Assembly: GCA_037893245.1 (NCBI GenBank)
Contig: JBAIAA010000509.1
Span: 1,054,001 to 1,118,000, forward strand
DNA from: Crossaster papposus
Lineage: Eukaryota; Echinodermata; Asteroidea; Velatida; Solasteridae
DNA length: 64,000 nt
Direction of reading: 5' to 3'
Shown here: positions 33,146-45,360 of the stretch, in pieces
Layout: every line of letters starts with the position of its first letter
Numbering within the stretch: the first letter of the stretch is position 1
Program-made: the position numbers and the translations under genes
The notes under the pieces: model-generated
The model's input: only the letters and a program-made list of their open reading frames with translations
Told to the model about the DNA's origin: nothing
Databases searched by the model: none

Positions 33146-33632
33146 GCTGTGATCGTCTAGTGGTTAGGACATTGCGTTGTGGTCGCAATAACCCTAGCCT
33201 TTAAACAAGGCCACATGTCTGATAGACGCCGAGCGACTAAAAAGAGACTAATCGCGAAAACCTGTGTGAACGCCAGTGCGAATTGCCCAGACAAGTAGCC
33301 TTTAGCAATCTGGTTTGGAATTCGCTACCGAAAAGGTAGAGTCCAATCAGCGAACGTATCTCCGCGTGACGTCAGCTTATATTTGGTATGCAAATTTGAA
33401 CGCTCATATGATCGCCGTTCTGATTGGTCAAAGTAGGCGTATTGGCATGCTAATATGTATCTATGAATAATTCATGCGAGCAGTGAAACCTACATTGCAA
33501 AAGGCCTCGTGACATTCGTCACTGGATCGCGCGTTCACCCCAGGTATCTAGACTCATCTCAGCCGCTTAGCCAGAGTCACGAGGCCTTGTCAAAAGGCTA
33601 CAATAACCCAGGTTCGAATCCTGGTCATGGCA
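33146..33632 (+). pseudogene. tRNA-His unit split by a transposon
   Basis: Bases 33146-33194 give the consensus acceptor, D and anticodon arms up to CAATAACCC. A 406-bp element follows. The tRNA then resumes after the duplicated CAATAACCC (33601-33609) and ends with a consensus T arm and acceptor at 33632. The insertion lies between the anticodon stem and the B box, separating the A and B boxes. Confidence 0.92.
33195..33600. mobile_element. 406-bp TIR element with 9-bp target duplication
   Basis: The ends are TAGCCTTTAAACAAGGCC and, reverse-complemented, TAGCCTTTTGACAAGGCC. It is flanked by perfect 9-bp direct repeats CAATAACCC (33186-33194, 33601-33609). A 9-bp duplication fits Mutator-like or Merlin-type elements better than hAT (8 bp). 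The interior is not tRNA-like, is less AT-rich than the array, and carries no transposase frame. Identical target copies imply a fairly recent insertion. Confidence 0.85.
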
Positions 33633-33734
33633 TTTTCTTATGATTCAGTATAATAGAAACTGTCTCTTTTGATTCAGTATAATAGAAACTGTTTTAAGTA
33701 TTTGATATTAATTTCCAGCTCCATTTTTCTAACA

Positions 33735-36571
33735 GCTGTGATCGTCTGGTTATGACATTGTGTTGTGGTCGCAATAACCCAGGTTCGAATCCTGGTCATG
33801 GCATTTTCTTTTGATTCAGTATAATAGAACCTGTTTTAGGTATTGGATATTAATTTTCAGATACTTTCCGTAACTGCTGTGATCGTCTAGTGGTTAGGAC
33901 ATTGCGTTGTGGTCGCAAGAACCCAGGTTCGAATCCTGGTCATTGCATTCTCTTTTGATTCAGTATAATAGAAACTGTTTTAGGCATTTGATATTAATTT
34001 TCAGCTACCTTTCCTAACTGCTGTGATCGTCTAGTGGTTAGGACATTGCGTTGTGGTCGCAATAACCCAGGTTCGAATCCTGGTCATGGCATCCTCTTTT
34101 TTATTCAGTATAATAGAAAATCTTTTAGGTATTTGATATTAATTTCTAGCTCCATTTTTCTAACAGCTGTGATCGTTTAGTGGTTAGGACATTGCGTTGT
34201 GGTCGCAATAACCCAGGTTCGAATCCTGGTCATGGCATTCTCTTTTGATTCAGTATAATAGAACCTGTTTTAGGTATTTGATATTAATATTCAGCTACAT
34301 TTCCTAACTGCTGTGATCGTCTCGTGGTTAGGAAATTTCGTTGTGGTCGCAATAACCCAGGTTCGAATCCTGGTCATGGCATCCTCTTTTGATTCAGTAT
34401 AATATAAACTGTTTTAGGTATTTGATATTAATTTTCAGCTGCCTTTCCTAACTGCTGTGATCGTCTAGTGGTTAGGACATTGCGTTTTGGTCGCAATAAC
34501 CCAGGTTCGAATCCTGGTCATGGCATCCTCTTTTGATTCAGTATAATAGAAACTGTTTTAGGTATTTGATATTAATTTCCAGCTCCATTTTTCTAACAGC
34601 TGTGATCGTCTAGTGGTTAAGACATTGCGTTGTGGTCGCAATAACCCAGGTTCGAATCCTGGTCATGGCATTCTTATTTCATTCAGTATAATAGAACCTG
34701 TTTTAGGTATTTGAAATAAATTTTCAGCTACATTTCCTAACTGCTGTGATCGTCTAGTGGTTAGGACATTGCGTTGTGGTCGCAATAACCCAGGTTCGAA
34801 TCCTGGTCATGGCATTTTCTTTTGATTCAGTATAATAGAAACTGTCTCTTTTGATTCAGTATAATAGAAACTGTTTTAAGTATTTGATATTAATTTCCAG
34901 CTCCATTTTTCTAACAGCTGTGATCGTCTGGTTATGACATTGTGTTGTGGTCGCAATAACCCAGGTTCGAATCCTGGTCATGGCATTTTCTTTTGATTCA
35001 GTATAATAGAACCTGTTTTAGGTATTGGATATTAATTTTCAGATACTTTTCGTAACTGCTGCGATCGTCTAGTGGTTAGGACATTGCGTTGTGGTCGCAA
35101 GAACCCAGGTTCGAATCCTGGTCATTGCATTCTCTTTTGATTCAGTATAATAGAAACTGTTTTAGGTATTTGATATTAATTTGCAGCTACCTTTCCTATC
35201 TGCTGTGATCGTCTAGTGGTTAGGACATTGCGTTGTGGTCGCAATAACCCAGGTTCGAATCCTGGTCATGGCATCCTCTTTTTTATTCAGTATAATAGAA
35301 AATCTTTTAGGTATTTGATATTAATTTCTAGCTCCATTTTTCTAACAGCTGTGATCGTTTAGTGGTTAGAACATTGCGTTGTGGTCGCAATAACCCAGGT
35401 TCAAATCCTGGTCATGGCATTCTCTTTTGATTCAGTATAATAGAACCTGTTTTAGGTATTTGATATTAATATTCAGCTACATTTCCTAACTGCTGTGATC
35501 GTCTCGTGGTTAGGAAATTTCGTTGTGGTCGCAATAACCCAGGTTCGAATCCTGGTCATGGCATCCTCTTTTGATTCAGTATAATAGAAACTGTTTTAGG
35601 TATTTGATATTAATTTTCAGCTGCCTTTCCTAACTGCTGTGATCGTCTAGTGGTTAGGACATTGCGTTGTGGTCGCAATAACCCAGGTTCGAATCCTGGT
35701 CATGGCATCCTCTTTTGATTCAGTATAATAGAAACTGTTTTAGGTATTTGATATTAATTTCCAGCTTCATTTTTCTAACAGCTGTGATCGTCTAGTGGTT
35801 AGGACATTGCGTTGTGGTCGCAATAACCCAGGTTCGAATCCTGGTCATGGCATTCTCTTTTGATTGAGCATAATAGAAAATGTTTTAGGTATTTGATATT
35901 AATTTTCAGCTACCTTTCCTTACTGCTGTAATCGTCTAGTGGTTAGGACATTGCGTTGTGGTCGCAATAACCCAGGTTCGAATCCTGGTCATGGAATTTT
36001 CTTTTGATTTAGCATAATAGAACCTGTTTTAGATATTGGATATTAATTTTCAGCTACTTTTCGTAACTGCTGTGATCGTCTAGTGGTTAGGACATTGCGT
36101 TGTGGTCGCAATAACCCAGGTTCGAATCCTGGTCATGGCATTCTCTTTTGATTCAGCATAATAGAAAATGTTTTAGGTATTTGATATTAATTTCCAGCTC
36201 CATTTTTCTAACAGCTGTGATCGTCTGGTTATGACATTGTGTTGTGGTCGCAATAACCCAGGTTTGAATCTTGGTCATGGCATTTTCTTTTGATTCAGTA
36301 TAATAGAACCTGTTTTAGGTATTGGATATTAATTTTCAGCTACTTTTCCTAACTGCTGTGATCGTCTAGTGGTTAGGACATTGCGTTGTGGTCGCAATAA
36401 CCCAGGTTCGAATCCTGGTCATGGCATCCTCTTTTGATTCAGTATAATATAAACTGTTTTAGGTATTTGATATTAATTTCCAGCTCCATTTTTCTAACAG
36501 CTGTGATCGTCTAGTGGTTAGGACATTGCGTTGTGGTCGCAATAACCCAGGTTCGAATCCTGGTCATGGCA
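33735..36571 (+). tRNA. 20 tandem tRNA-His units, block 8
   Basis: Starts: 33735, 33876, 34020, 34166, 34310, 34454, 34599, 34743, 34917, 35058, 35202, 35348, 35492, 35636, 35781, 35925, 36069, 36214, 36355, 36500. 33735, 34917 and 36214 have the D-loop deletion; 34310 and 35492 the broken anticodon stem. 34454 has anticodon TTG (separate entry). 35058-36214 repeat 29968-31124 at +5,090 bp. Confidence 0.92.
34454..34525 (+). tRNA. tRNA-His body with anticodon TTG (Gln)
   Basis: The loop TTTTGGT gives anticodon UUG while every stem, including the acceptor, D, anticodon and T stems and both internal promoter boxes, is consensus. It is the best-preserved anticodon-shifted unit in the array and could be transcribed. 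Charging identity would be ambiguous. Confidence 0.8.
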
Positions 36572-36930
36572 TTCTCTTTTGATTCAGCATAATAGAAAAT
36601 GTTTTAAGTATTTGATATTAATTTCCAGCTACTTTTCCTAACTGCTGTGATCGTCTAGTGGTTAGGACATTGCGTTGTGGTCGCAATAACCCAGGTTCGA
36701 ATCCAGGTCATGACATTCTCTTTTGATTCAGTATAATAGAAACTGTTTTAGGTATTTGATATTAATTTTCAGCTACTTTTCCTAACTGCTGTGATCGTCT
36801 AGTGGTTAGGACATTGCGTTGTGGTCGCAATAACCCAGGTTCGAATCCTGGTCATGGCATTTTCTTTTGATTCAGTATTAAAGAAACTGTTTTAGGTATT
36901 TGATATTAATTTCCAGCTTTTTTTCTAACA

Positions 36931-37002
36931 GCTTTGATCGTCTAGTGGTTAGGACATTGCGTTGTCGTCGCAATAACCCAGGTTCGAATCCTGGTCATGG
37001 CA
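36931..37002 (+). tRNA. tRNA-His body with anticodon GTC (Asp)
   Basis: The loop TTGTCGT gives GUC. The anticodon stem, D arm and T arm are consensus, and the acceptor (GCTTTGA) has one mismatch. Confidence 0.75.
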
Positions 37003-37074
37003 TTCTCTATTGATTCAGTATAATGGAAACTGTTTTAGGTATTTTATATTAATTTCCAGCTGCTTTTCCTAACT

Positions 37075-38170
37075 GCTGTGATCGTCTAGTGGTTAGGACA
37101 TTGCGTTGTGGTCGCAATAACCCAGGTTTGAATAATGGACATAGCATTCCATTTTGATTTCTTATAATAAAAAGTGCTTTTCAAATTTGATATTACATGT
37201 AATTGTTTTTCAGCTTTTTCTCTCAACTGCTGTGAACGTCTAGTGGTTAGGACATTGCGTTGTGGTCGCAATAACCTAGGTTCGAATCCTGGTCATGGCA
37301 TTCTCCTTTGATTCAGTATAATAGAAACTGTTTTAGGTATTTGATATTAATTTCCAGCTACTTTTCCTAACTGCCTTGATCGTCTAGTGGTTAGGACATT
37401 ACGTTGTGGTCGCAATAACCCTGGTTCGAATCCTGGTCATAGCATTCCATTTGGATTTCTTAAAATAAAAAGTGCTTTTCAAATTTGATAGTACATGTAT
37501 TTGTTTTTCATCCTTTTCTCTTAACTGCTGTGATCGTCTAGTGGTTAGGACATTGCGTTGTGGTCGCAATAACCCAGGTTCGAATCCTGGTCATGGCATT
37601 TTATTTTGATTCAGTATTAAAGAAACTGTTTTAGGTATTTGATATTAATTTCCAGCTTTTTGTTCTAACAGCTGTGATCGTCTAGTGGTTAGGACATTGC
37701 GTTGTCGTCGCGAATCCTGGTCATGGCATTCTCTATTGATTCAGTATAATAGAAACTGTTTTAGGTATTTTATATTAATTTTCATCTACTTTTCCTAACT
37801 GCTGTGATCGTCTAGTGGTTAGGACATTGCGTTGTGTTCGCAATAACCCAGGTTCGAATCCTGGTCATGGCATTCTCTTTTGATTCAGTATAATAGAAAC
37901 TGTTTTAGGTATTTGATATTAACTTCCAGCTACTTTTTCTAACTGCCTTGATCATCTAGTGGTTAGGACATTGCGTTGTGGTCGCAATAACCCAGGTTCG
38001 AATCCTGGTCATGGCATTCCATTTTGATTTCTTATAATAAAAAGTGCTTTTCAAGTTTGATATTACATGTAATTGTTTTTCAGCTTTTTCTTTCAACTGC
38101 TGTGATCGTCTAGTGGTTAGGACATTGCGTTGTGGTCGCAATAACACAGGTTCGAATCCTGGTCATGGCA
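37075..38170 (+). repeat. Segmental duplication, copy 1 (offset 7,988/8,132)
   Basis: Matches 45063-46300. The second copy contains one additional 144-bp unit (45659). It shares the internally deleted tRNA (37671/45803) and the TTTGGATTTCTTAAAATAAA spacer variant. Confidence 0.85.
37147..37228 (+). repeat. Spacer B (82 bp), representative
   Basis: A distinct spacer containing TTCCATTTTGATTTCTTA, AAAAAGTGCTTTTCAAATTT and TACATGTAATTGTTTTTCAG. It gives a 154-bp period and usually follows a tRNA ending CATAGCA rather than CATGGCA. It recurs about 35 times right of 37 kb and once at the left edge (11997-12079). Confidence 0.9.
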
Positions 38171-39558
38171 TTCTCTTTTGATTCAGTATAATAGAAACTG
38201 TTTTAGGTATTTGATATTAATTTCCAACTACTTTTCCTAACTGCTGTAATCGTCTAGTGGTTAGGACATTGCGTTGTGGTCGCAATAACCCAGGTTTGAA
38301 TAATGGACATGGCATTCTCTATTGATTCAGTATAATAGAAACTGTTTTAGGTATTTTATATTAATTTTCAGCTACTTTTTCTAACTGCTGTGATCGTCTA
38401 GTGGTTAGGACATTGCGTTGTGTTCGCAATAACCCAGGTTCGAATCCTGGTCATGGCATTCTCTTTTGATTCAGTATAATAGAAACTGTTTTAGGTATTT
38501 GATATTAATTTCAAGCTCCTTTTTCTAACAGCTGTGATCGTCTAGTGGTTAGGACATTGCGTTGTGGTCGCAATAACCCAGGTTCGAATCCTGGTCATGG
38601 CATTCTCTATTGATTAAGTATAATAGAAACTGTTTTAGGTATTTGATATTAATTTCAAGCTCCTTTTTCTAACAGCTGTGATCGTCTAGTGGTTAGGACA
38701 TTGCGTTGTGGTCGCAATAACCCAGGTTCGAATCCTGGTCATGGCATTCTCTTCTGATTCAGTATAATAGAACCTGTTTTAGGTATTTGATATTAATTTT
38801 CAGCTACTTTTTCTAACTGCTGTGATCGTCTAGTGGTTAGGACATTGCGTTGTGGTCGCAATAACCCAGGTTGGAATCCTGGTCATGGCATTCTCTTCTG
38901 ATTCAGTATAATAGAACCTGTTTTAGGTATTTGATATTAATTTCCAGCTACTTTTCCTAACTGCTGTGATCGTCTAGTGGTTAGGACATTGCGTTGTGGT
39001 CGCAATAACCCAGGTTTGAATAATGGACATAGCATTCCATTTTGATTTCTTATAATAAAAAGTGCTTTTCAAATTTGATAGTACATGTAATTATTTTTCA
39101 GTTTTTTCTCTCAACTGCTGTTATCGTCTAGTGGTTAGGACATTGCGTTGTGGTCGCAATAACCCAGGTTCGAATCCTGGTCATAGCATTCCATTTTGAT
39201 TTCTTATAATAAAAAGTGCTTTTCAAATTTGATAGTACATGTAATTGTTTTTCAGATATTTCTCTCAACTGCTGTGATCGTCTAGTGGTTAGGACATTGC
39301 GTTGTGGTTGCAACAACCCAGGTTCGGATCCTGGTCATGGCATTCTCTTTTGATTCAGTTTAATAGAAACTGTTTTAGGTATTTGATAATAATTTCCAGT
39401 TCCATTTTCTAACTGCTGTGATCGTCTAGTGGTTAGGACATTGCGTTGTGGTCGCAATAACCCAGGTTCGAATCCTGGTCATGGCATTCTGTTTTGATTC
39501 AGTATAATAGAAACTGTTTTAGGTATTTGATATTAATTTCCAGTTCCATTTTCTAACT

Positions 39559-42380
39559 GCTGTGATCGTCTAGTGGTTAGGACATTGCGTTGTGGTCGCA
39601 ATAACCCAGGTTCGAATCCTGGTCATGGCATTCTCTTTTGATTCAGTATAATAGAACCTGTTTTAGGTATTTGATATTAATTTTCAGCTACTTTTCCTAA
39701 CTGCTGTGATCGTCTAGTGGTTAGGACATTGCGTTGTGGTCGCAATAACCCAGGTTCGAATCCTGGTCATGGCATTCTCTTTTGATTCAGTATAATAGAA
39801 ACTGTTTTAGGTATTTGATATTAATTTCCAACTACTTTTCCTAACTGCTGTAATCGTCTAGTGGTTAGGACATTGCGTTGTGGTCGCAATAACCCAGGTT
39901 TGAATAATGGACATGGCATTCTCTATTGATTCAGTATAATAGAAACTGTTTTAGGTATTTTATATTAATTTTCAGCTACTTTTTCTAACTGCTGTGATCG
40001 TCTAGTGGTTAGGACATTGCGTTGTGTTCGCAATAACCCAGGTTCGAATCCTGGTCATGGCATTCTCTTTTGATTCAGTATAATAGAAACTGTTTTAGGT
40101 ATTTGATATTAATTTCAAGCTCCTTTTTCTAACAGCTGTGATCGTCTAGTGGTTAGGACATTGCGTTGTGGTCGCAATAACCCAGGTTCGAATCCTGGTC
40201 ATGGCATTCTCTTCTGATTCAGTATAATAGAACCTGTTTTAGGTATTTGATATTAATTTTCAGCTACTTTTTCTAACTGCTGTGATCGTCTAGTGGTTAG
40301 GACATTGCGTTGTGGTCGCAATAACCCAGGTTGGAATCCTGGTCATGGCATTCTCTTCTGATTCAGTATAATAGAACCTGTTTTAGATATTTGATATTAA
40401 TTTCCAGCTACTTTTCCTAACTGCTGTGATCGTCTAGTGGTTAGGACATTGCGTTGTGGTCGCAATAACCCAGGTTTGAATAATGGACATAGCATTCCAT
40501 TTTGATTTCTTATAATAAAAAGTGCTTTTCAAATTTGATAGTACATGTAATTATTTTTCAGTTTTTTCTCTCAACTGCTGTTATCGTCTAGTGGTTAGGA
40601 CATTGCGTTGTGGTCGCAATAACCCAGGTTCGAATCCTGGTCATAGCATTCCATTTTGATTTCTTATAATAAAAAGTGCTTTTCAAATTTGATAGTACAT
40701 GTAATTGTTTTTCAGATATTTCTCTCAACTGCTGTGATCGTCTAGTGGTTAGGACATTGCGTTGTGGTTGCAACAACCCAGGTTCGAATCCTGGTCATGG
40801 CATTCTCTTTTGATTCAGTTTAATAGAAACTGTTTTAGGTATTTGATAATAATTTCCAGTTCCATTTTCTAACTGCTGTGATCGTCTAGTGGTTAGGACA
40901 TTGCGTTGTGGTCGCAATAACCCAGGTTCGAATCCTGGTCATGGCATTCTGTTTTGATTCAGTATAATAGAAACTGTTTTAGGTATTTGATATTAATTTC
41001 CAGTTCCATTTTCTAACTGCTGTGATCGTCTAGTGGTTAGGACATTGCGTTGTGGTCGCAATAACCCAGGTTCGAATCCTGGTCATGGCATTCTCTTTTG
41101 ATTCAGTATAATAGAACCTGTTTTAGGTATTTGATATTAATTTTCAGCTACTTTTCCTAACTGCTGTGATCGTCTAGTGGTTAGGACATTGCGTTGTGGT
41201 CGCAATAACCCAGGTTCGAATCCTGGTCATGGCATTCTCTTTTGATTCAGTATAATAGAAACTGTTTTAGGTATTTGATATTAATTTCCAGCTACTTTTC
41301 CTAACTGCTGTGATCGTCTAGTGGTTAGGACATTGCGTTGTGGTCGCAATAACCCATGTTCGAATCCTGGTCGTGGCATTCTCTTTTGATTCAGTATAAT
41401 AGAAACTGTTTTAGGTATTTGATATTAATTTTCAGCTACTTTTCCTAACTGCTGTGATCGTCTAGTGGTTAGGACATTGCGTTGTGGTCGCAATAACCCA
41501 GGTTCGAATCCTGGTCATGGCATTCTATTTTGATTCAGTATAATATAAACTGTTTTAGGTATTTGATAATAATTTCCAGCTCCTTTTTCTAACAGCTGTA
41601 ATCGTCTAGTGGTTAGGACATTGCGTTGTGGTCGCAATAACCCAGGTTCGAGTCCTGGTCATGGCATTCTCTTTTGATTCAGTATAATAGAAACTGTTTT
41701 AGGTATTTGATATTAATTTTCGGCTCCTTTTTCTAACAGCTGTGATCGTCTAGTGGTTAGGACATTGCGTTGTGGTCGCAATAACCCAGGTTCGAATCCT
41801 GGTCATGGCATTCTCTTTTGATTCAGCATAATAGAAAAGGTTTTAGGTATTTGATATTAATTTTCAGCTACCTTTCCTAACTGCTGTGATCGTCTAGTGG
41901 TTAGGACATTGCGTTGTGTTCGCAATAACCCAAGTTCTGGTCATGGCATTCTCTTTTGATTCAGTATAATAGAACCTGTTTTAGGTATTGGATATTAATT
42001 TTCAGCTACTTTTCGTAACTGCTGTGATCGTCTAGCGGTTAGGACATTGCGTTGTGGTCGCAATAACCCAGGTTCGAATCCTGGTCATGGCATTCTCTTT
42101 TGATTCAGTATAATAGAAACTGTTTTAGGTATTTGATATTAATTTTCAGCTCCTTTTTCTAACAGCTGTGATCGTCTAGTGGTTAGGACAGTGCGTTGTG
42201 GTCGCAATAACCCAGGTTCGAATCCTGGTCATGGCATTCTCTTTTGATTCAGTATAATAGAAACTGTTTTAGGTATTTGATATTAATTTCCAGCTGCTTT
42301 TCCTAACTGCTGTGATCGTCTAGTGGTTAGGACATTGCGTTTTGGTCGCAGTAACCCAGGTTTGAATAATGAACATAGCA
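39559..42380 (+). tRNA. 20 tandem tRNA-His units, block 10
   Basis: Starts: 39559, 39703, 39847, 39991, 40135, 40279, 40423, 40577, 40731, 40875, 41019, 41163, 41307, 41451, 41595, 41739, 41883, 42021, 42165, 42309. 39847, 40423 and 42309 have a broken T arm, and 42309 also has anticodon TTG. 41883 has lost the B-box core (AAGTTCTGG). 39991 and 41883 have GTGTTC at the anticodon 3' side (base 37 changed, anticodon still GTG). Confidence 0.9.
42309..42380 (+). pseudogene. tRNA-His-like, anticodon TTG, broken T arm
   Basis: The loop TTTTGGT is combined with TTTGAATAATG in the T arm, which destroys the B box. The same type occurs at 51604, 53346 and 54512. Confidence 0.8.
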
Positions 42381-42832
42381 TTCCATTTTGATTTCTTATA
42401 ATAAAAAGTGCTTTTCAAATTTGATAGTACATGTAATTATTTTTCAGCTTTTTCTCTCAACTGCTGTTATCGTCTAGTGGTTAGGACATTGCGTTGTGGT
42501 CGCAATAACCCAGGTTCGAATCCTGGTCATAGCATTCCATTTTGATTTCTTATAATAAAAAGTGCTTTTCAAATTTGATAGTACATGTAATTGTTTTTCA
42601 GATATTTCTCTCAACTGCTGTGATCGTCTAGTGGTTAGGACATTGCGTTGTGGTCGCAATAACCCAGGTTCGAATCCTGGTCATGGCATTCTCTTTTGAT
42701 TCAGTTTAATAGAAACTGTTTTAGGTATTTGATATTAATTTCCAGCTCCTTTTTCTAACTGCCTTTATCGTCTAGTGTTTAGGACATTGCGTTGTGGTCG
42801 CAATAACCCAGGTTCGAATCCTGGTCATAGCA

Positions 42833-42904
42833 ATACATTTTGATTTCTTATAATAAAAAGTGCTTTAGGTATTTGATATTATTTTTCAACTACTTTTCCT
42901 AACT
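42833..42904 (+). repeat. Chimeric A/B spacer
   Basis: It begins like spacer B (TTTTGATTTCTTATAATAAA, AAGTGCTTT) and then switches to spacer A (AGGTATTTGATATT). The total is 72 bp, so the period returns to 144. The same junction occurs at 52128-52199 and 54738-54809. Confidence 0.85.
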
Positions 42905-43336
42905 TCCATGATCGTCTAGTGGTTAGGACGTTGCGTTGTGGTCGCAATAACCCAGGTTCGAATCCTGGTCATGGCATTCTATTTTGATTCAGTATAATAT
43001 AAACTGTTTTAGGTATTTGATAATAATTTCCAGCTCCTTTTTCTAACAGCTGTGATCGTCTAGTGGTTAGGACATTGCGTTGTGGTCGCAATAACGCAGG
43101 TTCGAGTCCTGGTCATTGCATTCTCTATTGATTAAGTATAATAGAAACTGTTTTAGGTATTTGATATTAATTTTCGGCTCCTTTTTCTAACAGCTGTGAT
43201 CGTCTAGTGGTTAGGACATTGCGTTGTGGTCGCAATAACCCAGGTTCGAATCCTGGTCATGGCATTCTCTTTTGATTCAGTATAATAGAACCTGTTTTAG
43301 GTATTAGATATTGATTTTCAGCTACTTTTCGTAACT

Positions 43337-43408
43337 GCTGTGATCGTCTAGTGGTTATGACATTGCGTTGTCGTCGCAATAACCCAGGTTCGAATCCTGG
43401 TCATGGCA
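43337..43408 (+). tRNA. tRNA-His body with anticodon GTC (Asp)
   Basis: The loop TTGTCGT gives GUC. The acceptor and T arm are consensus, and the D stem is altered to TATGAC. It is duplicated at 52632. Confidence 0.75.
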
Positions 43409-45360
43409 TTCTCTTTAGATTCAGCATAATAGAAAAGCTTTTAGGTATTTAATATTAATTTTCAGCTACTTTTCCTAACTGCCTTGATCGTCTAGTGGTT
43501 AGGACATTGCGGTGTGGTCGCAATAACACAGGTTCGAATCCTGGTCATGGCATTCTCTTTTGATTCAGTATAATAGAAACTGTTTTAGGTATTTGATATT
43601 AATTTCCAGTTCCATTTTCTAACTGCTGTGATCGTCTAGTGGTTAGGACATTGCGTTGTGGTCGCAATAACCCAGGTTCGAATCCTGGTCATGGCATTCT
43701 CTTTTGATTCAGTATAATAGAAACTGTTTTAGGTATTTGATATTAATTTTCAGCTCCTTTTTCTAACTGCTGTGATCGTCTAGAGTTTGGGACATTGCGT
43801 TGTGGTCGCAATAACCCAGGTTCGAATCCTGGTCATGGCATTCTCATTTGATTCAGTATAATAGAAACTGTTTTAGGTATTTGATATTAATTTCCAGCTC
43901 CTTTTTCTAACAGCTGTGCTCGTCTAGTGGTTAGACCTTGCGTTGTGGTCGCAATAACCCAGGTTCGAATCCTGGTCATGGCATTCTCTTTTGATTCAGA
44001 ATAATATAAACTGTTTTAGGTATTTGATATTAATTTTCGGCTCCTTTTTGTAACAGCTGTGATCGTCTAGTGTTTGGGACATTGCGTTGTGGTCGCAATA
44101 ACCCAGGTTCGATTCCTGGTCATGGCATTCTCTTTTGATTCAGTATTAAAGAAACTGTTTTAGGTATTTGATATTAATTTCCAGCTTCTTTTTCTAACAG
44201 CTGTGACCCTCTAGTGGTTAGGACATTGCGTTGTGGTCGCAATAACCCAGGTTCGAATCCTGGTCATGGCATTCTCTTTTGATTCAGTATAATAGAAACT
44301 GTTTTAGGTATTTGATATTAATTTCCAGCTACTTTTCCTGACTGCCTTGATCGTCTAGTGGTTAGGACATTGCGTTGTGGTCGCAACAACACAGGTTCGA
44401 ATCCTGGTCATGGCATTCTCTTTTGATTCAGTATAATAGAAACTGTTTTAAGTATTTGATATTAATTTCCAGCTACTTTTCCTAACTGCTGTGATCGTCT
44501 AGTGGTTAGGACATTGCGTTGTGGTCGCAATAACCCAGGTTCGAGTCCTGGTCATGACATTCTCTTTTGATTCAGTATAATAGAAACTGTTTTAGGTATT
44601 TGATATTAATTTCCAGCTACTTTTCCTAACTGCCTTGATCGTCTAGTGGTTAGGACATTGCGTTGTGGTCGCAATAACACAGGTTCGAATCCTGGTCATG
44701 GCATTCTCTTTTGATTCAGTATAATAGAAACTGTTTTAGGTATTTGATATTAATTTCCAGCTACTTTTCCTAACTGCCTTGATCGTCTAGTGGTTAGGAC
44801 ATTACGTTGTGGTCGCAATAACACAGGTTCGAATCCTGGTCATGGCATTCTCTTTTGATTTAGTATAATAGAAACTGTTTTAAGTATTTGATATTAATTT
44901 CCAGCTACTTCTCCTAACTGCTGTGATCGTCTAGTGGTTAGGACATTGCGTTGTGGTCGCAATAACCCAGGTTCGAATCCAGGTCATGACATTCTCTTTT
45001 GATTCAGTATAATAGAAACTGTTTAGGTATTTGATATTAATTTTCAGCTACTTTTCCTATCTGCTGTGATCGTCTAGTGGTTAAGACATTGCGTTGTGGT
45101 CGCAATAACCCAGGTTTGAATAATGGACATAGCATTCCATTTTGATTTCTTATAATAAAAAGTGCTTTTCAAATTTGATATTACATGTAATTGTTTTTCA
45201 GCTTTTTCTCTCAACTGCTGTGAACGTCTAGTGGTTAGGACATTGCGTTGTGGTCGCAATAACCTAGGTTCGAATCCTGGTCATGGCATTCTCCTTTGAT
45301 TCAGTATAATAGAAACTGTTTTAGGTATTTGATATTAATTTCCAGCTACTTTTCCTAACT

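Larger units (their letters stand above)
36644..39486 (+). tRNA. 20 tandem tRNA-His units, block 9 (spacer B appears)
   Basis: Starts: 36644, 36788, 36931, 37075, 37229, 37373, 37527, 37671, 37801, 37945, 38099, 38243, 38387, 38531, 38675, 38819, 38963, 39117, 39271, 39415. 36931 has anticodon GTC. 37075, 38243 and 38963 have a broken T arm (TTTGAATAATGG). 37671 lacks part of the anticodon-to-T region (about 58 nt). 154-bp steps (37075, 37373, 37945, 38963, 39117) mark spacer B. Confidence 0.9.
39847..43435 (+). repeat. Large segmental duplication, copy 1 (offset 9,151/9,295)
   Basis: About 3.6 kb, 25 units, matching 48998-52735 in order with shared rare variants (B-box deletion, TTG and GTC anticodons, chimeric spacer). 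The second copy has one extra unit at 51460. Part of it also overlaps a local 1,460-bp duplication (38531-39846 with 39991-41306). Confidence 0.85.
42463..45288 (+). tRNA. 20 tandem tRNA-His units, block 11
   Basis: Starts: 42463, 42617, 42761, 42905, 43049, 43193, 43337, 43481, 43625, 43769, 43913, 44056, 44200, 44344, 44488, 44632, 44776, 44920, 45063, 45217. 43337 has anticodon GTC. 45063 has a broken T arm. 43769 and 44056 have altered D loops (GAGTTTGG, GTGTTTGG). 43913 lacks one D-stem base. Several units (43481, 44344, 44632, 44776) have a GCCTTGA acceptor strand. Confidence 0.9.
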
